From Candidatus Marinamargulisbacteria bacterium SCGC AG-343-D04 (GTDB lineage Bacteria > Margulisbacteria > Marinamargulisbacteria > GCA-2716485 > GCA-002719695), in contig QFBQ01000059.1 in the NCBI GenBank assembly GCA_003265885.1, positions 1 through 6,508 on the forward strand: a DNA stretch of 6,508 nucleotides, written 5' to 3'. Positions 1-5,415 of the stretch are shown in pieces. The notes under the pieces are model-generated. The model was given only the letters and a program-made list of their open reading frames with translations. It made no database searches and was not told the origin of the DNA. The stretch's first letter is position 1. The number at the start of each line of letters is the position of its first letter. The position numbers and the translations under genes are program-made.

Positions 1-11
1 TTTTTTAATAT

Positions 12-33
12 ATAGCTTTGTTTTTTTAGCTAT
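12..33. repeat. Short inverted repeat downstream of pfp
   Basis: ATAGCT (12-17) and AGCTAT (28-33) pair around a 10-base T-rich loop. In the minus-strand transcript it lies about 20 bases past the pfp stop but is followed by ATATTAAAAAA, not a T-run, so it is at best an unusual 3'-end hairpin. The rest of 1-52 shows nothing else. Confidence 0.25.
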
Positions 34-52
34 GATGTTGCCCAGTTTGATC

Positions 53-1468
53 TTATTCAAAGGTGATAATCGACTTTTTAATGACGGCAATTTTTTTTCC
101 ATGACGCTGTTCGATATGTAATAACGGGGCAATAGGGAGTCCATATAAAGCATCTGAAGATGAAAATCCAGTACAGGTTGCCATAATTCCTGTAAGATGA
201 TTGTCGATTAAAGATGCTGCAATATAGCCTAAATGGGCACACAACGAAGCATCAAAATGAGTGGGGGTAGAACAACGGCCTTCATAGCCATAAAAATGAG
301 GAATTGCATGAAAGGGTGTGTCAGGAGATCTTTGTGTAAGTGATGCTTGGACCATATCCATAATACATCGTTCAGTTTCTATTCGAGAAAGTTGTATATT
401 GCCATGAGAATCTGTATCTAAAAGAAGCTGCTTTTGGATATAGGAGGGGAGGGAATTAAATAAAGATCTTTCTTGAGAAGAGAGTCGAGATGGAGTAAGT
501 TTTGTCTTATGATTGAGTTCATGTATTAAGGCTTTGAGGTCAGGAAGCCATTCAAACAGTCCTTCAGATAAACAAATAACGCCATAGGGTTTGTGGGCTT
601 GTGAACGACTAATAATGAGGTCTGTTATTCTGTTAATAATGTAAGGAAGTGTCCATTGGTGATGTTGGGCTATTTCTCCATAAAAAGATAGAAGTGGAGA
701 TGCTTTTTGATCAACAGCTTCTGTAATAAATCCGGCATGTCGTCCCATTAATTTAACAAAATGCCAATATTTATGAATAGATTCGGTATCTTTAATTAAG
801 TTTTTCACTAATGAGGCATAGAGTGAAACTGCGGTATCAAATCCAAATGAAATAGGTAAATATGGGGGGAATCGCAGGTCTCCGTCAATGGTTTTAGGGA
901 TGCCAATAACATGACAATTCAAGGGTTTTAATACATCAGCTAAAAAAATGGCGTTGGTATTGGAGTCATCGCCTCCAATAATGATGATGCCATCTAAGGA
1001 AAAACGAGACACGATGTGTTGAACTTGTTTGAACTGTTCCTCGGTTTTGATTTTTGTACGATCGGTACCCAGTAAGTCAAATCCTCCCGTATTTATATAG
1101 GGAAGACAGTTCGATAATGAAAGAGCTGTTAAATCTCCTTTTAATAAGCCCCCAGGTCCGTTTTTTACGCCATAGAGAGTATGAATCCCTTCGCAATAGT
1201 CTGCAATGGCGACTATCGTATTATGACCTCCTGGGGCGGGACCTCCGGAGAACACTACGGCTATATTTTTTGGAGTAATAGAGTTGTTTTTTTTGGAAGA
1301 TGCTTTCACTAAAGAAAAGTTTTTTGAATCTAGGTGTTTAAACAAGCTAGAGATAGATGGAGGGACAGAAATAGAGGATGTTTCGTTTTCAAACGAGAAA
1401 TACCCCTGTGTCTGAGACAGCAAGGGATGATGTTGATGTAAGTGTTGAAATACCCCCCCCGTAACCAT
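53..1468 (-). CDS. pfp: Pyrophosphate-dependent 6-phosphofructokinase, long type
   Basis: Predicted cytoplasmic glycolytic enzyme (EC 2.7.1.90) that reversibly phosphorylates fructose 6-phosphate to fructose 1,6-bisphosphate with PPi instead of ATP. Visible motifs in the 471 residues are GGPAPGG (75-81, phosphate-binding loop), GGDDSNTNA (165-173), PKTIDGD (191-197, catalytic Asp195), MGR (241-243), SEGL (301-304) and YEGR (395-398). The second Asp of GGDD (Asp168) with Lys192 of PKT is the family signature for PPi use; ATP enzymes have Gly at that Asp position. The long-type family usually has about 545-560 residues. This one has a complete N-terminal region but stops at VIKKSIITFE, just before the C-terminal tail (about 40 residues in the plant beta subunit) that I recall for relatives. 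The bases after the stop do not encode that tail in this frame. The ATG lies 5 bases after the prc stop, with AAGGA 9 bases upstream. Codons 3-5 contain a run of eight G. Family call is firm; PPi use is inferred from motifs. Confidence 0.95.
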   Translation of the reverse strand: MVTGGVFQHLHQHHPLLSQTQGYFSFENETSSISVPPSISSLFKHLDSKNFSLVKASSKKNNSITPKNIAVVFSGGPAPGGHNTIVAIADYCEGIHTLYGVKNGPGGLLKGDLTALSLSNCLPYINTGGFDLLGTDRTKIKTEEQFKQVQHIVSRFSLDGIIIIGGDDSNTNAIFLADVLKPLNCHVIGIPKTIDGDLRFPPYLPISFGFDTAVSLYASLVKNLIKDTESIHKYWHFVKLMGRHAGFITEAVDQKASPLLSFYGEIAQHHQWTLPYIINRITDLIISRSQAHKPYGVICLSEGLFEWLPDLKALIHELNHKTKLTPSRLSSQERSLFNSLPSYIQKQLLLDTDSHGNIQLSRIETERCIMDMVQASLTQRSPDTPFHAIPHFYGYEGRCSTPTHFDASLCAHLGYIAASLIDNHLTGIMATCTGFSSSDALYGLPIAPLLHIEQRHGKKIAVIKKSIITFE

Positions 1469-1473
1469 AACGT

Positions 1474-3567
1474 TTATTCCTTCGTCACCAAAGCATATGT
1501 TTGAAAGACATCATTCAAGATAGAGCATGATTCCATAATATATAAATCTTTTTTGATGGTTTCAGACCATTGTTTATAGCTTTCTTTTTGTGCGTCATTA
1601 AGACGTTTTTGATGAGGGATATTGATGCTTAAAAAATCAAATTCTTTAATAGAATCAGAATAGGCTTTTGATTCAGAGGATGTTGAGATCTTTTTGCTGA
1701 TAGCGGTATCTATATGTAAAGAGAGCAGGGTGTCATCGAAGCGTTCCTGAATAAAGTGGATATGCTTGATCAGGTTTTGAAAAGGTTCAGATTCTGAAAG
1801 ACGTTGTTGTGATAGAGAAGCTAGGTGCTCTGTGTTAAGAGGTGCCCTGGACCAGGGTGTAAAGGTGGTGGGGCTAATAGTATCAAAGGGAAGAGCGTAA
1901 TCTAGATGCCGTTCTCCGACGTCTAAATGAGAGGAGGCATCCGGAAGCGTAATATCTGGAATAACACCTTTATTTTGAGTTGATCCACCATTAATCCTAT
2001 AAAATTTTTGAATGGTTAATTTAATGGATCCTAAAGGATTAAAAAAGGCTGTTTTGGCTGGGTTCATACGGTCAAGATCGATAAATGTCTGGACGGTTCC
2101 TTTCCCAAAGGAATTAGATCCTACGATGACAGCTCTCCTAAAGTCTTGTAAAGCAGCTGCGAGAATTTCTGAGGCAGATGCTGAATAATTATTGATGAGA
2201 ATCACTAAAGGTCCATCATATAATAGAGATCTATCCCTATCTTTAAGAACATTTTGAGCCGGGGAAAGACCTTTAATTTGGACAACGGGCCCTTCTTTGA
2301 TAAAGAGTCCGGCCGTATTTACGGCATCAACTAAAGCCCCCCCTTCATTATTTCGAAGATCTAATAAGATCCCATCAACCTGTTGTAAACGAAGCTCGTT
2401 TAAGGCATTGCGAACATCATCTGTTGTGTTTTTTCCGCTTGAATTTTTAAAATCTCGATAAAACTTAGGGATATAAATATAGCCAAATCGTTTATCATAG
2501 CGATCATCGTGAATCACAGAAAATTTAGTGTAGGTTTCTTCGATCGTGACAATATCACGAATAATAGGGATTTCTTTTATTTCACCGGTGACATGTTTGA
2601 CCGTAAGACGAACTTCACTTCCTTTTTTACCTCGGATAAGTTTTACAGCTTCCCGTACTCTAGCTCCGACGAGATCCACAGACTCTTTGTTGCCCTGAGC
2701 AACTTTTAAGATTAAATCCTCGGCTTTTAACTCACCTTGTTTCCACGATGCACTTCCTGGAACAATACGAACAACTTTAATAAATCCGTCTTCTTCACGT
2801 AGAACAGCCCCAATGCCTTCAAGTTTTCCTGAGATATTGATATCAAAATCAGCTTTTTTTTCGGGGGGAAAATAATTGGTATGCGTATCAAAGACATTGA
2901 TCAAGGTATCAAAATAATAATTACGATGATCATCAATCGATTCTTCAGATAAGCGAGTAAAGGTATCATTAAATTCTTTTTTTACTTTTTCACGCGATTT
3001 TTTTTCTAGTTCGGCATCAAATGTGGCTGTAATAAGGGTATTATCACTGACGGCGGCTTCTTTTAACGAAATATACTGAGATAATATTTGATATTTAATA
3101 GATTTTTTCCAATAGTCTTTTAATTCATCAAGACTAGAGAGGTAGTCTCGTTTATCAGAGTCAGATTCTAAGAATTCATCAAGTGAAAAATCTAAGGGGG
3201 TGTCAAAATAAGATGAGATATTTTTTTTGATATATTTTAGGCGTTTTGTGTATATTTTTTGTGTGTGATTAAAAAATTTAAAATGATTTCGTTCGATATT
3301 ATCATCAATAGAATATTTAAAGATAGACAAGGCTACGACATCTTCTTTTGTAAGAAATCGTTTACTAGGATCCAGTCGTTTTAAATAGAGATTAAACACT
3401 TCTTTGGAATAGCTATCGTCTACTTTTATGGGGTTGTAGTGATTGTTCAAGGTTCCATGAATCACAAGTTGTTGAACGGCTTGTTGTTTGCTCAATCCCG
3501 AGGCCAAAAATAACGAGATAATCAGCGTTGAAATGACAATAATATTTCTTTTGTTCACTACGATCAC
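1474..3567 (-). CDS. prc: Carboxy-terminal (tail-specific) processing protease Prc/Tsp, family S41
   Basis: Predicted periplasmic serine protease that trims or degrades proteins from their C-termini. The 697 residues match the E. coli Prc layout (682 residues). A basic start (NKR, 5-7) and hydrophobic stretch at about 8-24 form a signal peptide or anchor. A Tsp N-terminal helical domain spans about 50-240, a PDZ domain about 245-330, and the S41 core about 355-545. A DUF3340-type C-terminal domain follows. The catalytic dyad is Ser464 in YSASASEI and Lys489 in FGKGTVQ, 25 residues apart as in E. coli; Asp475 matches the further conserved Asp. The loop DLRNNEGG (403-410) has Glu where E. coli has Gly, but still fits the family pattern DLRxNxGG. 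KFYRINGGSTQ (521-531) is typical of Prc. The start is GTG: an in-frame TAG lies five codons upstream, no ATG is available, and AAGGA sits 5 bases before the GTG. It has its own candidate promoter and is followed after 5 bases by pfp. No adaptor lipoprotein (NlpI type) is in the window. Confidence 0.95.
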   Translation of the reverse strand: MIVVNKRNIIVISTLIISLFLASGLSKQQAVQQLVIHGTLNNHYNPIKVDDSYSKEVFNLYLKRLDPSKRFLTKEDVVALSIFKYSIDDNIERNHFKFFNHTQKIYTKRLKYIKKNISSYFDTPLDFSLDEFLESDSDKRDYLSSLDELKDYWKKSIKYQILSQYISLKEAAVSDNTLITATFDAELEKKSREKVKKEFNDTFTRLSEESIDDHRNYYFDTLINVFDTHTNYFPPEKKADFDINISGKLEGIGAVLREEDGFIKVVRIVPGSASWKQGELKAEDLILKVAQGNKESVDLVGARVREAVKLIRGKKGSEVRLTVKHVTGEIKEIPIIRDIVTIEETYTKFSVIHDDRYDKRFGYIYIPKFYRDFKNSSGKNTTDDVRNALNELRLQQVDGILLDLRNNEGGALVDAVNTAGLFIKEGPVVQIKGLSPAQNVLKDRDRSLLYDGPLVILINNYSASASEILAAALQDFRRAVIVGSNSFGKGTVQTFIDLDRMNPAKTAFFNPLGSIKLTIQKFYRINGGSTQNKGVIPDITLPDASSHLDVGERHLDYALPFDTISPTTFTPWSRAPLNTEHLASLSQQRLSESEPFQNLIKHIHFIQERFDDTLLSLHIDTAISKKISTSSESKAYSDSIKEFDFLSINIPHQKRLNDAQKESYKQWSETIKKDLYIMESCSILNDVFQTYALVTKE
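1478..1482 (-). promoter_or_regulatory. Ribosome-binding site of pfp, inside the end of prc
   Basis: AAGGA on the minus strand, 9 bases before the pfp ATG. It is embedded in the last sense codons of prc (Lys-Glu-stop), which fits translational coupling of the two genes and supports the chosen pfp start. Confidence 0.7.
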
Positions 3568-3572
3568 ATTAA

Positions 3573-3577
3573 TCCTT
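3573..3577 (-). promoter_or_regulatory. Ribosome-binding site deciding the GTG start of prc
   Basis: AAGGA on the minus strand with 5 bases to the GTG. A second GTG at codon 4 would have 14 bases of spacing, so the first GTG is preferred. An overlapping ATG one base off is followed directly by TGA and cannot be the start. Confidence 0.65.
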
Positions 3578-3627
3578 GTCTATTTATAGTTTTGAGCACC
3601 AGTTTCTGATACAAAAACATCTATTTT

Positions 3628-3655
3628 ATTATACACTAAACACCGAAGAACTAAA
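3628..3655 (-). promoter_or_regulatory. Candidate promoter of the prc-pfp operon
   Basis: A perfect TATAAT (minus strand, plus positions 3628-3633) lies about 60 bases before the prc start. With a 16-base spacer the -35 hexamer would be TTTAGT (3650-3655), which matches TTGACA at only three positions, so the -35 is weak. One arm of an 8-bp inverted repeat overlaps this -35, which would suit a regulated promoter. The consensus is seen directly; activity is inferred, and TATAAT can arise by chance in AT-rich DNA. Confidence 0.5.
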
Positions 3656-3679
3656 CTAAAATAGAATCATAAGTTCTTC
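3645..3679. repeat. Perfect 8-bp inverted repeat between the DUF2779 gene and prc
   Basis: GAAGAACT (3645-3652) and AGTTCTTC (3672-3679) are exact reverse complements with 19 bases between them. It lies just after the stop of the upstream gene and overlaps the candidate prc -35 box. On the minus strand no T-run follows the second arm, so it is not a standard intrinsic terminator. An operator, or an mRNA 3'-end hairpin, is possible. Confidence 0.4.
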
Positions 3680-3682
3680 ATT

Positions 3683-5095
3683 TTAGGAGAGATAGGGTTT
3701 AAGGACACGTAAAATTTCTACAAGAGCTTGCGTATCTAATTTACAGTAATGTTTTAAGGTGTCGATAATATCACCGTGTGAATCTTCTGGACAAAAGAAG
3801 AGATTTTTGTAGGAATGAACGGCATCTAATCCAGATTTTACAGATGAAGATGAGTAAGAAAAAGAAGAGTCCAGAGCAGAAAGAATAGCTTTAAGAGATG
3901 ATTTCCCTTTCATACCAGGCAAGATGACATGATGATCAATAAATAATGGAGCGATATCAATAATAGCATCTTGAATAGCAGAAATTTCTTTTTTGAACTG
4001 AGGAAATAAGTGGGCAAGATCATCTAGAACGGCTTTTTCTAAGGTGGCATCAAAGACAATAATAGACGATTCAGGAGATAAATCAGACAGTAATGATTCT
4101 GTTAAGGCGAGTCGGAAGTCATCATGAGGTAGAAACAGTTGATCTCGGTGATCGAGTTCTTGTAGTGAGTCGTTGACATGATGAACGGAATATAGAAATG
4201 GTAGTTTTGAGAAAGGGATTTCGTGCTTAAACAAGGGGTTCGCAAATTGAGCGACTTCAAGATCAAAACATTGAAGAGGGTATGTCAATTGTTTAAATAA
4301 GGCGTTTACTTGTGTTTGATTGACATAAGCTGTGTTGGAGAGATCTACAGACAGTTGTTTGTACTGTAAGGGACTTATGTGTTTGTACTCTGTTTTAAAG
4401 TCCTCAAACGAGTGAATGTTTTTTTGAAAAAGGGATAATTTTTCCTTAAAAGGAAGACGGACTACATGAAAAATAGACCATGATTCATGATCTGGCCAGC
4501 ATGTAGAGAATTGATCGCATTGAGTAGGTTTAAAGCAGTGATGATCTAGACTAGGAGTAGAGCTGAAATGCTGTTCAGAAATAGTAGAAATGAGACGTTT
4601 GACCTTTGCTTCTTTTTTTTTGCAAGTATAATCCATGGATTGAGAGTTAAATAAAGGGCGAGATCCTCCTTTGCTGTACTGGGGATTAAGGGTAAAAAGA
4701 AGGCATTTATCGACAATATATCCTGCAGATTTAAGAATATGGTAGTGATAAGAAAGTTGCAAAATATCATTTGCTCTGGGTCTAAACGCAAGAGAAAGCC
4801 AGTAAATAGAACAATGTTTGTGGGAAAAGGTGATGAGATCGGGAGAAATGCGGCAGGAATTAAAGGTAATTTTAGGATGGATGAAGGACTTAGCATGAAG
4901 GGGAGTGTGAGTGGTAGAAAGGTCATAATCAGACTCGAAAGTGGGTTGAGGAAGGTGTTGTTGGGAACAAATAAGAGATAATAGTGCTCTTTTTTCATGA
5001 ATATTGACTTGAGATAGCTCAGCGTTACTAAGTTCTTTGTCGACCAAAATGGGACAGCGGTTGAATTGAATCAATGATTGTTCAGTAATAATCAT
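3683..5095 (-). CDS. DUF2779-family protein, putative Fe-S and DEDD-exonuclease-fold protein
   Basis: The true function is unknown. The C-terminal half (about 270-468) matches what I recall of DUF2779 (PF11074): CFDLE (277-280 with Asp278 and Glu280), IPF..LPFLYSVHH (293-306), FDATLEKAVLDDLAHLFP (348-365), MKGKSSLKAILSAL (395-408) and HYCKLDTQALVEIL (449-462, Asp454). That pattern resembles a DEDD/RNase H-like 3'-5' exonuclease, with Asp278, Glu280, Asp380 and Asp454 as candidate metal ligands. The N-terminal half resembles the Cas4/RecB-like PD-(D/E)XK part of these proteins. Cys14 plus Cys187, Cys193 and Cys199 have the one-plus-three spacing of a 4Fe-4S cluster, and Asp86 may be the first metal ligand. 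The expected EVK is replaced by WLS at 99-101, so this nuclease site looks inactive. An A9 run (codons 159-161) lies mid-gene. The ATG has AGGA 8 bases upstream (5104-5107). Transcription is divergent from the barrel gene. It was likely not annotated beyond a domain of unknown function elsewhere. Confidence 0.8.
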   Translation of the reverse strand: MIITEQSLIQFNRCPILVDKELSNAELSQVNIHEKRALLSLICSQQHLPQPTFESDYDLSTTHTPLHAKSFIHPKITFNSCRISPDLITFSHKHCSIYWLSLAFRPRANDILQLSYHYHILKSAGYIVDKCLLFTLNPQYSKGGSRPLFNSQSMDYTCKKKEAKVKRLISTISEQHFSSTPSLDHHCFKPTQCDQFSTCWPDHESWSIFHVVRLPFKEKLSLFQKNIHSFEDFKTEYKHISPLQYKQLSVDLSNTAYVNQTQVNALFKQLTYPLQCFDLEVAQFANPLFKHEIPFSKLPFLYSVHHVNDSLQELDHRDQLFLPHDDFRLALTESLLSDLSPESSIIVFDATLEKAVLDDLAHLFPQFKKEISAIQDAIIDIAPLFIDHHVILPGMKGKSSLKAILSALDSSFSYSSSSVKSGLDAVHSYKNLFFCPEDSHGDIIDTLKHYCKLDTQALVEILRVLKPYLS

Positions 5096-5103
5096 GCACG
5101 ATA

Positions 5104-5124
5104 TCCTGCTATTTTTAAATTATA
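5104..5124 (-). promoter_or_regulatory. Candidate -10 box and ribosome-binding site of the DUF2779 gene
   Basis: Minus-strand TATAAT (5119-5124) followed by AGGA (5104-5107), 8 bases before the ATG. The implied leader is short, about 15-20 bases. No good -35 is seen: the hexamer 17 bases upstream is GTATTA. The ribosome-binding site is convincing; the promoter is moderate. Confidence 0.5.
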
Positions 5125-5299
5125 AAGTAAAACATTGTTAATAATACATGAAAGTGTGGATTATGAACAATTTGTACCAACTAGAGAGATGTTTTGAAAA
5201 TCTAAAAAATAATATGTTTAAGAATCAAAAAAAGGAGGAACACTTAAAATACTATGTTCTAAAAAACACATAGGTTTTGGGTGGCAAGAAATTCCAAAT

Positions 5300-5323
5300 G
5301 ATTAAGAGAAAACGCTCTTAATC
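5300..5323. repeat. Perfect 9-bp hairpin with 6-base loop
   Basis: GATTAAGAG (5300-5308) and CTCTTAATC (5315-5323) pair perfectly around AAAACG. The plus strand continues with a loosely T-rich stretch (TAAATGTATTTCTGTTT) rather than an immediate T-run. It could be a weak terminator for a leader or small RNA starting upstream, a leader hairpin of the barrel mRNA, or a dyad operator. The structure is seen directly; the role is open. Confidence 0.55.
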
Positions 5324-5365
5324 TAAATGTATTTCTGTTTCGTAAGCATGTAATGGATAAAAAAG

Positions 5366-5395
5366 CATAGTTTTACCGATCACGCCCATAGTTTT
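5366..5395. repeat. Direct repeat CATAGTTTT, two copies 21 bp apart
   Basis: CATAGTTTT occurs at 5366-5374 and 5387-5395, with start-to-start distance 21, two helical turns. It sits 20-50 bases before the barrel gene start, where a regulator could bind both copies on one face of the DNA. It could also be chance, since the unit is short and T-rich. Confidence 0.35.
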
Positions 5396-5405
5396 GTAAC
5401 AGAAA

Positions 5406-5414
5406 AAGGGGGGG
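5406..5414 (+). promoter_or_regulatory. Ribosome-binding site with a run of seven G, barrel gene
   Basis: AAGGGGGGG directly precedes C and then GTG TTG. The GTG at 5416 is only about 4 bases from AAGGGG; the next codon TTG (5419) is about 7 bases away and is an equally good start. An in-frame TAG at 5389-5391 and no start codon between limit the choice to these two. The G-run could change length by slippage and so change spacing. Confidence 0.55.
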
Positions 5415-5415
5415 C

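Larger units (their letters stand above)
5096..5415. other. Divergent intergenic region, 320 bases without a gene
   Basis: It separates the minus-strand DUF2779 gene from the plus-strand barrel gene. Going left to right it contains the minus-strand AGGA and TATAAT, an AT-rich stretch, a strong plus-strand Shine-Dalgarno (AAAGGAGGAA, 5231-5240) with no usable start codon at normal distance, a perfect hairpin (5300-5323), a CATAGTTTT direct repeat (5366-5395) and the barrel gene ribosome-binding site. I found no ORF longer than about 15 codons with a sensible start on the plus strand, and no convincing sigma70 promoter for the barrel gene. A small RNA or a long regulated leader could lie here, but this is inference. 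Confidence 0.6.

Noticed and set aside
12..33. Intrinsic terminator of pfp
   Set aside because: The stem is only 6 AT-rich base pairs, and in the pfp transcript it is followed by A-rich rather than T-rich sequence.
1054..1278. 74-codon open frame on the plus strand inside pfp
   Set aside because: It lies antisense to conserved PFP motifs, has no recognisable domain, and the frame is explained as a shadow of the real gene.
2334..2346. Glu in DLRNNEGG of the protease as a damaging substitution
   Set aside because: The S41 pattern tolerates different residues there (Gly in E. coli Prc, Pro in CtpA), and the catalytic Ser and Lys are intact.
2509..2709. 66-codon open frame on the plus strand inside prc
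   Set aside because: It is antisense to the PDZ region of a well-conserved protease, with low-complexity Phe/Ser-rich translation and no family resemblance.
4739..4981. 80-codon plus-strand frame antisense to the DUF2779 gene
   Set aside because: A Lys/Arg/Gly-rich shadow with no motif, opposite a conserved gene.
4546..4998. 150-codon minus-strand frame overlapping the DUF2779 gene
   Set aside because: It shares the strand with the real gene in another frame. Its Leu/Phe/Pro-rich translation looks like a membrane protein only because of codon shift, and no ribosome-binding site was convincing.
5353..5370. ATG GAT AAA AAA GCA TAG mini-ORF before the barrel gene
   Set aside because: Only five codons, no ribosome-binding site, expected by chance.
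5372..5400. Promoter for the barrel gene with TTTACC, 17 bases, TGTAAC
   Set aside because: Both hexamers match only four of six, and transcription would start inside the ribosome-binding site, which makes it implausible.
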